Below are positions 52,028-60,316 of a stretch of DNA of 64,000 nucleotides, one piece after another. Below the pieces are notes generated by a model. The model saw nothing but the letters and a program-made list of their open reading frames with translations, had not been told where the DNA came from and did no database searches. Source of the DNA: Marinobacter nauticus. Lineage in GTDB: Bacteria > Pseudomonadota > Gammaproteobacteria > Enterobacterales > Shewanellaceae. Numbering within the stretch: position 1 is the stretch's first letter; every line of letters starts with the position of its first letter. Made by a program: the position numbers and the translations under genes. The stretch lies in the NCBI RefSeq assembly GCF_019801015.1, contig NZ_JAHVJZ010000001.1:1-64000 (forward strand). The letters are read 5' to 3'.

Positions 52028-53854
52028 ATGAACGTGATCAAGTGGGTGCTGCTGACACTGCTCGCAATCGTGGTTGTGGTCGGGGGCTATTTGGCCTTTT
52101 TCTTCGACCTCAACAGCTTTAAGGGTCCGATTGCCGATAAGGTCAAACAGGTAACGGGGCGAGATCTGGTGATTGAGGGGGACATTGGTTGGTCGGTGTA
52201 CCCCACGCTGGGACTGGAGCTGTCCAGGGTTCAGCTCGGAAACCTCCCCGGTGAACAACTGCCACCGCTACTGAGTGTCGAACAGGCCTCGGTTGGTGTG
52301 GCGTTATTGCCGCTAATTCGCCGTGAGCTTCAGGTTGAAGAGCTGGCGGTTTCCGGCGTACATCTTGAGCTGGTGACGCTGCCGGATGGCCGCTCAAGCC
52401 TGACCGGATTAGGCGGCAGTGAGGGCGCAGAATCGTCCGCGAAGCCGGCGTCTGACGCTCCGGCACCCAGTGCGGCACCCACCCACTGGGTGCTTGGCCA
52501 CCTGGCGGTGACTGACCTGACCATCCACAACGACAATCGCGCAGCCGGCGCCGATCAGACCCTGGCGATTAAGCAGCTTGAGTTGGCCCGGATTGAACCG
52601 GAGCGTGCCGCGCCTTTGCGTCTCGAAGTGGCGGTGGGCGACGGTGATCTGGCGGTGAACACCAAGGCGGAAGCGATGTTGACGGTTTCCGGTGATTTCA
52701 GCCGGTTCCAGATTGATGACTGGCGCCAGCAGCTGACCGCCAAAGGCAGTGCGATCGGCGCGCAACCGTTGGAGTTGAGTCTGGCCTGGGACGCCGATTT
52801 AAACCTGGCGGATCAGCGGTTCCGGGTCAGCAACCTTGAGCTGAAACTGGCGGACTTTGTGTTGAATGGGGAAGCGGAAGCGGCCTTGGCGGGTGTGCGT
52901 CCCAGTTTCCGCCTGAACGCAAAGGGGAACGCGTTGAACCTCGATCCCTGGCTGCCGGCGGCGTCGGAAACCGAAGCCAGCGAGGAGGCTCCGGCACCGG
53001 AAGCGGGCCCGGAGCAAGAACCGGACCTCAGCGCCATGAAGTTGCTGGATCTGGACGCCGACCTGCAACTGGGCGCGCTGCGTGCCCGGGGCGTTGAAGC
53101 GAAAAATCTGGGGCTGAAGCTGAGCCTGAAAGATGGGGTGCTCACTCTGGAGCAGGCCCGTGGCGAAGCGTTTGGTGGCCAGCTGGTGGCCAGTGCCAGC
53201 CTCGATGGCACCGTGACCCCGGCTAAGTATCGGTTTGATAACCGCATTGACCAACTGTCCATCCAGCCGATGCTGAAGGTTCTGATCGAACAGGACCTGC
53301 TGGCCGGTACCGGGATGTTTTATCTGAAAGGGAAAGGTCAGGGCCTGACCAGCAAAGCGATCAATAACCTGACCGCAGCGGGTGAACTGGCGCTGGAAGA
53401 TGGGGCCATCTACGGCGTTAACGTGGCTCAGTTGATTCGGGAAGCGGGCGCTAAGCTCAAAGGAGACTTTGACACTCAGGTTGCCGAGCAAAAGACCGAC
53501 TTCGCGACCTTCCGCACGCAACTGGTGATGGAAAATGGCACCCTGGCAACCCCGGGGCTGGAAGTGGCCTCACCTCTGCTTCGCATCAACGGCGAGGGGA
53601 AAGTGGCCATTGAGCCGCAGACCATCGACTATGAGCTGGTCGTGGCGCTGGTCGGCAGCCTTGAAGGGCAGGGGGGCAAAGGCGTGGATGAACTTAAGGA
53701 CATTCCGATCCCGCTGACCATTAAAGGGCCGGTGGCAGACCCAGAGTTTGGCCTGGATACCGATGCGCTGCTGAAGGGCAAGCTCGACCAGGAGAAAGAG
53801 AAACTGGAAGAGAAGCTCAAAGACAAACTTTTTGAAAAGCTGGGGAATTTCTAA
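52028..53854 (+). CDS. asmA: AsmA-family protein
   Basis: A 608-residue AsmA-like protein anchored to the inner membrane by an N-terminal helix (residues 5-25). The AsmA N-terminal signature (GRDLVIEGDIGWSVYPTLGLEL) lies at about 44-65. The middle is beta-rich, with an acidic Pro/Glu linker (about 315-340), and the C-terminal AsmA domain has the YELVVALVGS segment. The family is linked to outer-membrane lipid trafficking. It shares one base with the next gene (TAATG). Confidence 0.87.
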   Translation: MNVIKWVLLTLLAIVVVVGGYLAFFFDLNSFKGPIADKVKQVTGRDLVIEGDIGWSVYPTLGLELSRVQLGNLPGEQLPPLLSVEQASVGVALLPLIRRELQVEELAVSGVHLELVTLPDGRSSLTGLGGSEGAESSAKPASDAPAPSAAPTHWVLGHLAVTDLTIHNDNRAAGADQTLAIKQLELARIEPERAAPLRLEVAVGDGDLAVNTKAEAMLTVSGDFSRFQIDDWRQQLTAKGSAIGAQPLELSLAWDADLNLADQRFRVSNLELKLADFVLNGEAEAALAGVRPSFRLNAKGNALNLDPWLPAASETEASEEAPAPEAGPEQEPDLSAMKLLDLDADLQLGALRARGVEAKNLGLKLSLKDGVLTLEQARGEAFGGQLVASASLDGTVTPAKYRFDNRIDQLSIQPMLKVLIEQDLLAGTGMFYLKGKGQGLTSKAINNLTAAGELALEDGAIYGVNVAQLIREAGAKLKGDFDTQVAEQKTDFATFRTQLVMENGTLATPGLEVASPLLRINGEGKVAIEPQTIDYELVVALVGSLEGQGGKGVDELKDIPIPLTIKGPVADPEFGLDTDALLKGKLDQEKEKLEEKLKDKLFEKLGNF

Positions 53855-54408
53855 TGAAGCTGACGCGAAAGGCGACATCCTCCGTCCTGCTGCTGGCGGG
53901 CCTGAGTCTGGTCGGTTGTGCAGAGCCGGCGGCCACCACAACGACCGAGACGCCCGCGCAGGAGGCGTCCGCAGCCCCGCAACTGGTGGCGGGCCAGCCA
54001 AATCCTGGTTCTGCCACCGTCGTTAACGGTCAGAAGGAGCAGAGTGTGAAGGCGACGCTTGAAACCGGTTCCAGCTGGTCACGGGAGCTCGGTGGCCAGA
54101 TAACCCTGACCCTCACTAACGTTGGTACGACCGCGGCCCGATACACCATCGCCTCCGGCATGTTGGCGGACTTTGTGCTGTCCCAGGGGGAGCGCGTGTA
54201 CTGGCGTTATTCTCAGGAGATGATGTTCACTCAGGCGTTGACGGAGCTTGAACTGGCTCCGGGGGAAAGCCGCACAGTTAAAGCCCGCGTTACCGGGTCC
54301 AGCCTGAACCGGCTGGACCCGGGTAAATATACGGTTTCAGCGATGCTGAACACTCATCCGAAGAGTGCAGCACCAGTGATTGCGCCGGTCAGCATCATGC
54401 TGAAGTAA
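53854..54408 (+). CDS. BsuPI-domain lipoprotein
   Basis: A 184-residue lipoprotein whose signal peptide ends with LVGC (Cys22). A Thr/Ala/Pro linker precedes a BsuPI-like domain, recognised by DFVLSQGERVYWRYS and MMFTQALTELELAPGES. The family is named for a Bacillus intracellular protease inhibitor, but its role in Gram-negatives is unknown. Its start overlaps the asmA stop, so the two are co-translated. Confidence 0.8.
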   Translation: MKLTRKATSSVLLLAGLSLVGCAEPAATTTTETPAQEASAAPQLVAGQPNPGSATVVNGQKEQSVKATLETGSSWSRELGGQITLTLTNVGTTAARYTIASGMLADFVLSQGERVYWRYSQEMMFTQALTELELAPGESRTVKARVTGSSLNRLDPGKYTVSAMLNTHPKSAAPVIAPVSIMLK

Positions 54409-54413
54409 CGGCG

Positions 54414-55112
54414 TCAGAACGACAGGAAAGCCGCCCAGCCCCCATACACCACTACCGCGGGCAGGGCGGCGATCAACAAGGCCTGATTGGCAGAGACCCG
54501 TGTCCAGGCGCGAATCCCAGCGTAATAGAGCGCGATCTTCCAGGGCAGCAGCAAGGAAAACGCTTCAGCGTAGTTGTACCAACCGTGGGTGACGGGCAGG
54601 TCCAGCAGGCGATTCAGGCTGACCGGTGCCATCACACCCGGCCCTGACGGCCCATCAGCCACCATCAACACCCCCAATGAAATCAGCATTGGCGGCACCA
54701 TAACCAGGTTGCACCACCAGGTGAGTCCGAACCAATCCCCGAAACTCAGCACGTTTTCATCGTCGATCTGGGTGACTTTGCTCAGGTAGAACCCCATCAG
54801 TGCATTCGCCACCAATAAGCCGATGATGCCCATGCTGACCTGGGCAATCAGGACCCGGTTCGCGGTCATCTCTGCGAGCACCTTGGGGCGGTCTCTGGAT
54901 GGAATGTCCTTCAGCATCGGTTCCAGAATTTCCGCCTGGTACCAGCTCCAGTCAACGCCGTGAAAGTAAAACCACTGCAGCAAACAGAAACTGACCACGA
55001 TCAACAGGAACGGCCCCCAGGAGGTGCCTTTTCGGTTTTTGAGATCGGAATAGACTGGCATCGGGCGCCACAGACTGTGCCAGAGTGATTGAGGAAGGGC
55101 GGCTGAGCTCAT
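54414..55112 (-). CDS. Yip1-family membrane protein
   Basis: A 232-residue integral membrane protein with about five hydrophobic segments. The WRPMPVYSDLKNRKGTSWGPFLL start and the following Yip1-like layout place it in the YIP1 family. Function in bacteria is unknown. It converges with the BsuPI lipoprotein gene with 5 bp between their stops and no visible terminator, and is divergent from the ABC exporter operon. Confidence 0.78.
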   Translation of the reverse strand: MSSAALPQSLWHSLWRPMPVYSDLKNRKGTSWGPFLLIVVSFCLLQWFYFHGVDWSWYQAEILEPMLKDIPSRDRPKVLAEMTANRVLIAQVSMGIIGLLVANALMGFYLSKVTQIDDENVLSFGDWFGLTWWCNLVMVPPMLISLGVLMVADGPSGPGVMAPVSLNRLLDLPVTHGWYNYAEAFSLLLPWKIALYYAGIRAWTRVSANQALLIAALPAVVVYGGWAAFLSF

Positions 55113-55239
55113 AGTTACATCCTTGTTTTACATTGCTTTTGCCATGTTAATGCGCAAATTGCTCGGGGTGTATACTTTTTCTGTGGCTAAGCTGTTAGCT
55201 TCAAGGCCTGATTATTTTGGCCGAACAGGAAGATCGACC

Positions 55240-56070
55240 ATGATAGAGATCCGTGGCTTGCGAAAACGCTTTGCCATTCACAACCCGAAAGCCGCTGCTG
55301 AGCAGCAAACTGAGCCGGACCCGCGTCAGCGAGGCCGGTTTTTTCACTCCGTTGAATCGGTACACCTGACCTGTGGTCCGGGCGAAGTGGTTGGCCTGGT
55401 GGGGCCCAATGGGGCCGGGAAAACCACCACCCTGAGACTGCTCTCCGGCGTGCTGAAGCCCGATGAAGGCACCATCCTTATCGACGGCGAGGACCTGCAC
55501 GGAAGTGGCGAGCAGGTGCGCCGGAAAATCGGGTTTATCTCGGCCACCACCTCCTTGTACGAGCGGCTCTCCGTTGAGGAGAACCTGCTTTACTTTGCCC
55601 GTCTCTATGGGTTGGACAAACGGGACAGTCTGGCTCGGGTTGAGACCCTGTGTGAGCAGCTCGATTTAACCCAATTCCGGCACCGCCGCCTGATGGACCT
55701 CTCCTCCGGCATGAAACAGCGCGCCAATATTGCCCGCGCGGTGATTCATCGCCCCTCGGTAATTGTGTTTGATGAGCCCACTACCGGATTGGACATCATG
55801 TCCACGGAAACCGTGCTCAACTTTATTCAGGCCCAGCGGGACGAAGGGCGGCCGGTGATCTTCTCTACCCATCACCTGGAAGAAGTCAGTCTGCTGTGCG
55901 ATCGCTTGTCCGTGATTGTGCAGGGACATACCCGCTATGACGGCCCACTGGAGGGGTTTGTCGGCAGCCGGGACACAACAGAGATTCGCCATCAGTTTAT
56001 GGCGCTGTGCCGCTCCGGACAGGGAAACGTTGCCATGGAGGAAGCCAATGATTGCCCTGATCTGGCTTAA
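55240..56070 (+). CDS. ABC transporter ATP-binding protein, NatA type
   Basis: A 276-residue ABC ATPase. Walker A GPNGAGKTT (55-63), signature LSSGMKQR and Walker B VIVFDEPTTGLD are intact. The subfamily is that of NatA/CcmA-like exporters. An insertion of about 20 residues (KAAAEQQTEPDPRQ) separates the first strand from the rest. The ATG at 55240 follows AGGAAG. The next gene overlaps its end by 23 bases. Confidence 0.9.
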   Translation: MIEIRGLRKRFAIHNPKAAAEQQTEPDPRQRGRFFHSVESVHLTCGPGEVVGLVGPNGAGKTTTLRLLSGVLKPDEGTILIDGEDLHGSGEQVRRKIGFISATTSLYERLSVEENLLYFARLYGLDKRDSLARVETLCEQLDLTQFRHRRLMDLSSGMKQRANIARAVIHRPSVIVFDEPTTGLDIMSTETVLNFIQAQRDEGRPVIFSTHHLEEVSLLCDRLSVIVQGHTRYDGPLEGFVGSRDTTEIRHQFMALCRSGQGNVAMEEANDCPDLA

Positions 56071-57250
56071 AGAGATGCGCGAGGTGTTGCGCGATAAGAA
56101 AACACTGTGGTTTGTGGTGCTGTTCCCAACGGTATTGTTGCCGGCGCTGATGGGCGCGGCCATCTACGTCGGCGCTTCGTCGGTCAAAGAGGTGTATGAG
56201 TCTGAACTGCGATTCCAGCTTCGCGCTCCGGAACTCTGGCGGGCCACCATCGGTGAAGCGCTGAGTGCGGGGGATAAGTTACTGTGGTTGCCGGACGAGC
56301 CGCCAGCGGAGGAAGCCGCGATTTACGACGTCATCAATGGCGAAGCGCTGGATTTCGTGCTGGTGGTGCCCGAACGCTTCGATGCCCGGGAAGCGGAAGT
56401 CAGCCAATGGCAGCTCTATTACAACCAGGCCGATGATGTGGGCCAGTTTGAGCGGATCCAGGACGCGTTGAACCCCCTGTTTGCTCAGTGGCGTGAGGAT
56501 CACCGTAACGCATGGAATCTGACGCCATCCCAGATCCAGGTACTGAAAAAACCGGTGGAGCTGGAGCGCGTCGGCGTGGCAGACCACAGGGAGTTTATTG
56601 GTGAAAAAGCCGGGGGCTTCCTGCCTTATGCCTTGTTGTTGCTTTGTCTGATGGGGGCGCTGCTGCCGGCGCTTGACCTTGGCGCTGGCGAAAAGGAGCG
56701 GGGCACGCTGGAAACGCTGCTGATGGCGCCGGTCAGCAAGGCCACTCTGGTTCTGGCCAAGTTTGGGGTGATTGCGGTGTGCAGCCTGATGGTCGCGCTG
56801 TTGACCATGGCCAGTGGGGTGATCTGGTCACTGGTGTTGGGGCAGATGTTTGCCATCGATGTGCTGGTGCAGGCCATCAGCACCATTGGCTTCCGGGACC
56901 TGTTGCTTATCCTGCTGCTGTTGTTGCCCATCGCCATGCTGTTTGCGGCGCTGCTGTTGGCCGTATCGCTCTACGCCCGCACCTACAAAGAGGGGCAGAA
57001 CTATGTGGCCCCGCTGAACATCGTTGCGGTGTTGCCGGCGATGGTGGCGCTGTTTCCGGGCATTGAGTTGACCCGGGGACTGGCCTGGACACCGCTGGTC
57101 AACGTCACCCTGGCCAGTAAAGAGCTGCTGAAAGGCACCTTTGATTACTGGCAACTGGTGCCGGTAATGACCTCGAACACCGTGCTGGCGTTGCTGTTAC
57201 TGGCGTTCTGTGTTGTCTGGTGTTCCCGCGAACAGGTGTTGTTCCGCTGA
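56048..57250 (+). CDS. ABC-2 type permease, NatB type
   Basis: A 400-residue permease that pairs with the preceding ATPase. A first hydrophobic segment (about 20-42) and a large periplasmic loop (45-185) precede five or six C-terminal spans with the ABC-2 pattern, as in NatB sodium exporter-like proteins. The Na+ assignment is family-level only. The ATG at 56048 follows GAGGAA inside the ATPase gene. A terminator follows. Confidence 0.88.
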   Translation: MIALIWLKEMREVLRDKKTLWFVVLFPTVLLPALMGAAIYVGASSVKEVYESELRFQLRAPELWRATIGEALSAGDKLLWLPDEPPAEEAAIYDVINGEALDFVLVVPERFDAREAEVSQWQLYYNQADDVGQFERIQDALNPLFAQWREDHRNAWNLTPSQIQVLKKPVELERVGVADHREFIGEKAGGFLPYALLLLCLMGALLPALDLGAGEKERGTLETLLMAPVSKATLVLAKFGVIAVCSLMVALLTMASGVIWSLVLGQMFAIDVLVQAISTIGFRDLLLILLLLLPIAMLFAALLLAVSLYARTYKEGQNYVAPLNIVAVLPAMVALFPGIELTRGLAWTPLVNVTLASKELLKGTFDYWQLVPVMTSNTVLALLLLAFCVVWCSREQVLFR

Positions 57251-57263
57251 GCCCACTGACGCA

Positions 57264-57294
57264 CAAAAAAAGCCCCGTTTCCGGGGCTTTTTTG
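57264..57294. terminator. Bidirectional terminator after the ABC exporter
   Basis: AAAAAAAGCCCCG-TTTC-CGGGGCTTTTTT is symmetrical between two converging genes. Confidence 0.9.
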
Positions 57295-57308
57295 TGTCGC
57301 CGCTAGCG

Positions 57309-58451
57309 TTACTGGGTGCGGCGGAGAATGGCGTCTACGGTGTTCAGATCGACATCACGCTGGTGGCCGAGACGGGTCATCCCATGCCCTTCCAATGCGG
57401 TCATCACCTGCAGCAGAACGTCATCCTTGTCCAGTTGATAGTCGCCCAAACGGGTGCCCATGCCGACGCTGCGGTACAGGTTCTCAATGATGTCGATGGT
57501 GCGATGGCCCACGTTATCACCTTCAAGACCAAACACGTTGTGGCCCATCTGGTTCAGCTTGGCCTGTTTGCTCTCAAAGCAGACCCGCAGCAGCGCCGGT
57601 TGCACCAGGGCCAGGGTCTGAGCGTGGTCCAGGCCATACAGGGCGGTGAATTCATGCCCGATGGCGTGGGTGGCCCAGTCATGAGGCACGCCAGCACCAA
57701 TCAGTCCGTTAAGCGCCTGGTTGGCGGTCCACATCAGGTTCTCCCGCCACTCCAGGGTATGGCGTTGTTCATACTGGCTGGCCAGCACAACCAGATTGCG
57801 CAGCAGCGCTTCGGCGAACCCTTCCTGCACCATGGCACCCGTGGGCACGGTCAGGTATTGCTCGCAGACGTGAACAAAGGCGTCGACCAGGCCATTCGCC
57901 AGTTGGCGGTCCGGCAACGAGGTCATGGTGTCCGGATCCAATACGGCAAAGGCCGGGTACACCGCCGGGGCCAGGAAGGAGCGCTTCTCTGCGGTTGCGG
58001 TGCGACTGATGACCGCCGCAGCGTTGGATTCTGAGCCGGTCGCGGGCAGGGTCAGAATGGCACCGACAGGCAGGGCTTCAGTGACCTTATGTTTGCCCGC
58101 GAGGATGTCCCAGCCATAACCCTCGTACAGCGAGGCGGCGGCAACATACTTAGTGCCATCTACAACGGAACCACCACCCACACCAAGCAGGAAGGTAAAC
58201 CCTTCGGCCTTTACCCTGGCGACGGCCTTATCCAGCGTTTCGACGGTAGGGTTGGGTTCAATGCCGCCAAACGCTTCCCATTGATGGTCTTTCAGCGCCG
58301 CACTGACCTGGTCGTAGACGCCGTTGGACTTAATGGAACCGCCGCCATACAGCACCAGGACCTTAGCGTCCTGAGGGATCAGACGGCTGATGCTGGCAAT
58401 CTGGCCGCGTCCAAACTGAATTTTAGTGGGGTTGTGAAAGGCAAACTGCAT
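57309..58451 (-). CDS. yqhD: Iron-containing alcohol dehydrogenase, YqhD/BdhA type
   Basis: A 380-residue group III alcohol dehydrogenase, usually NADPH-dependent, that reduces short-chain aldehydes. GGGSVVDGTK carries the NAD(P)-binding loop. The metal ligands lie in LVDAFVHVCEQYL, HDWATHAIGHEF and GLDHAQTLA. The opening MQFAFHNPTKIQFGRGQI is typical of YqhD. The ATG at 58451 is chosen for that reason. Confidence 0.9.
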   Translation of the reverse strand: MQFAFHNPTKIQFGRGQIASISRLIPQDAKVLVLYGGGSIKSNGVYDQVSAALKDHQWEAFGGIEPNPTVETLDKAVARVKAEGFTFLLGVGGGSVVDGTKYVAAASLYEGYGWDILAGKHKVTEALPVGAILTLPATGSESNAAAVISRTATAEKRSFLAPAVYPAFAVLDPDTMTSLPDRQLANGLVDAFVHVCEQYLTVPTGAMVQEGFAEALLRNLVVLASQYEQRHTLEWRENLMWTANQALNGLIGAGVPHDWATHAIGHEFTALYGLDHAQTLALVQPALLRVCFESKQAKLNQMGHNVFGLEGDNVGHRTIDIIENLYRSVGMGTRLGDYQLDKDDVLLQVMTALEGHGMTRLGHQRDVDLNTVDAILRRTQ

Positions 58452-58544
58452 GGGGCACTCCGAAACGTCATAGGCACAGGCCTGACCTCTGATAAGAAAT
58501 CGATTGTGCCTCTGAGTGCCGGCACTTTCCAGCACAGCGATCAC

Positions 58545-58570
58545 TAAAGCCGCCCGATTGAGGCGGCTTT
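58545..58570 (-). terminator. Terminator-like hairpin downstream of the Mpo1-like gene
   Basis: TAAAGCCGCC-CGATTG-AGGCGGCTTTA is a good stem, 20 bp after the stop of the Mpo1-like gene, but its T run is short. Confidence 0.5.
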
Positions 58571-58589
58571 AATCGATGAGAGCGAGGCG

Positions 58590-59069
58590 TCAGGCCTGAG
58601 CGGCAGGGCGGTAGGGAATGCCCAGTTTCCGGTAGATAAAGCTCAGCAGCCAGATGGGGCCGATCAGCAAAAACTGAATGTCTTCAAAAAAGCTGGGTTT
58701 CTTGCCCTCGATTTTATGGCCGATGAACTGAAACACCCATGCCACAACAAACAGGGTCAGGGCACTTTGCCACAGGGGCAGGGCCAGGTTGGCCTGATGC
58801 CAGAGGATGATGGCCACCATGGCGGCGGTGACAAATACCATGCCGATGGCGAGATTGCGGGAGAGACGCCAGTAAAACAGCAGACTGATGACGATCAGCA
58901 CCGCCGCAAGGTTCAACGCTGGCTGACCCGGGAGGTGGACTTCCCAGAGCAGGGCCAGCACCGTCCACATAATGATGGGGACGCAGATCCAGTGGATGGT
59001 TTTGTTGATGGGATTTTGATGGCTGACACCATAGGCATTCAGCCATTGCTGGATGTTTTTGTGGAGCAT
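58590..59069 (-). CDS. Mpo1-like (DUF962) membrane protein
   Basis: A 159-residue membrane protein of the DUF962 family, related to yeast Mpo1, a dioxygenase that alpha-oxidises 2-hydroxy fatty acids. Four hydrophobic segments and the conserved HxxP-like start (NPINKTIHWICVPIIMW) and QFIGHKIEGKKPSFFEDIQFLL with His and Glu ligands are present. A bacterial function is not established. Divergent from the LysR gene across a CRP-type site. Confidence 0.83.
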   Translation of the reverse strand: MLHKNIQQWLNAYGVSHQNPINKTIHWICVPIIMWTVLALLWEVHLPGQPALNLAAVLIVISLLFYWRLSRNLAIGMVFVTAAMVAIILWHQANLALPLWQSALTLFVVAWVFQFIGHKIEGKKPSFFEDIQFLLIGPIWLLSFIYRKLGIPYRPAAQA

Positions 59070-59098
59070 GGGGTTCTCCCGTTCAGGCGAACAACGAA

Positions 59099-59114
59099 TG
59101 TGACTTGGATCACA
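59099..59114. promoter_or_regulatory. CRP-type operator between the Mpo1-like gene and lysR
   Basis: TGTGACTTGGATCACA is a perfect TGTGA-N6-TCACA, centred about 37 bp upstream of the Mpo1-like start and 59 bp upstream of the LysR start. Confidence 0.6.
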
Positions 59115-59165
59115 CCCTAATCCGCTTTAACCTAAGAATCCAATGACTGTTTTTCAGAGTAACCA

Positions 59166-60098
59166 ATGACAGATATTCATGAGTTGGTGTCTCAGCGGTT
59201 GGACCTCAACCTGTTCCGCATCTTTATTGCGGTGTATGAGAGCGGATCAACCGGCGCTGCGGCCCGTCAGCTGCATCTGACCCAATCGGCGGTGTCGCAC
59301 GCACTGGGGCGCCTGCGTCATCAACTGGGGGACCCGCTGTTCGTCAAACAGGGGCGAAATCTGGTGCTGACGCCTCATGGGCGGGCGATGCTCCCTAAGG
59401 TGCAGGAGGCGCTGGCAGTACTGGGTCAGTGTCGGGTGCTGCCGGGTGCTTTTGACCCCAAAACCGCCGGGCTGGAGTTTCATCTCGGGTTTCGGGACAT
59501 TCTCGAAGCGATGCTATTGCCACCGCTCATGGCGCAGCTCAGTGAGCTGGATTCCGGTTTGCGCTTTACCAGTACCCGGGTCCGGGGCAGTGAATTGGAA
59601 GACAAACTGAAATCCGGTGAGCTGGATCTGGCGGTGGACATGGAGTTGCCGGTGGGGGACGCCATATCCAGCACCGCATTTCGGGCGGAGCCGCTGGCGG
59701 TGCTGATCGGCCCCAAACACCCGGCGTTTCAACAGGGAAGCCTGGATGAGCCGGCGTACGTGGCTTCTGAGCATGTTCTGGTGACGCTGGAGCCCAAAGA
59801 GCGGGCATTTGTCGAGCAGAGAATGCAGGGGGTGGGGAGTCGTCGCATCGTGCGCTTGCACTGCCACACCTACTTTGCCGCGGCGTCCGTGGTGGCACAA
59901 ACCAACCTGATTCTGACCATGCCGGCCTCCTATGCCCGACAGTTGGCACCATTGATGGGGCTGAGACTGGTGCCCTTACCGTTTGAGTGCGAACCCTTAC
60001 CGGTACGACTTTACTGGCGTCGGGCCAACTCCGATGAACCCTCCATCCGATGGTTGATCCATACTGTCAGCTCACTCGGGCAAAGACTGACCCCCTGA
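59166..60098 (+). CDS. LysR-family transcriptional regulator
   Basis: A 310-residue LysR regulator. The winged helix-turn-helix (about 12-70) has GAAARQLHLTQSAVSHALGRL. The rest is a LysR substrate-binding domain. The effector is unknown. It precedes adhE on the same strand, but the 218-bp gap with hairpins and no terminator suggests adhE has its own promoter. Control of adhE or of the divergent Mpo1-like gene is possible but only inferred. Confidence 0.9.
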   Translation: MTDIHELVSQRLDLNLFRIFIAVYESGSTGAAARQLHLTQSAVSHALGRLRHQLGDPLFVKQGRNLVLTPHGRAMLPKVQEALAVLGQCRVLPGAFDPKTAGLEFHLGFRDILEAMLLPPLMAQLSELDSGLRFTSTRVRGSELEDKLKSGELDLAVDMELPVGDAISSTAFRAEPLAVLIGPKHPAFQQGSLDEPAYVASEHVLVTLEPKERAFVEQRMQGVGSRRIVRLHCHTYFAAASVVAQTNLILTMPASYARQLAPLMGLRLVPLPFECEPLPVRLYWRRANSDEPSIRWLIHTVSSLGQRLTP

Positions 60099-60158
60099 TC
60101 CCTGTTTCAGCAATGGGTAAGGCACCGTGATGGAATTGTTCCTGTCGTGAGTGAAGTT

Positions 60159-60316
60159 TGTGATCCCGCTGGCAGAGGTGTGTCAGGGGATGGGGCAAGA
60201 TGAAAGGGCCTTTTTAAGGCAAGTCCAAATGATGAACCGGCCTGAAATCAGGGCCGGAAGGCCGGAAGCCAGCGAGGCAAAACCGGCCCCAAACAAGAGC
60301 GGAGCAGCGCCAGAAT
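60159..60316 (+). promoter_or_regulatory. adhE leader with a half CRP site and a GC hairpin
   Basis: TGTGATCCCGCTGGCA (60159-60174) has a good left half and a poor right half of a CRP site. A stem CCGGCCTGA / TCAGGGCCGG (60237-60257, one bulge) lies 60 bp before the start. No FNR (TTGAT-N4-ATCAA) or Rex palindrome is evident. Confidence 0.3.

Noticed and set aside
60099-60316. FNR or Rex operator before adhE
   Set aside because: Neither TTGAT-N4-ATCAA nor a TTGTGA-N6-TCACAA palindrome is present; only a one-sided CRP-like site is visible.
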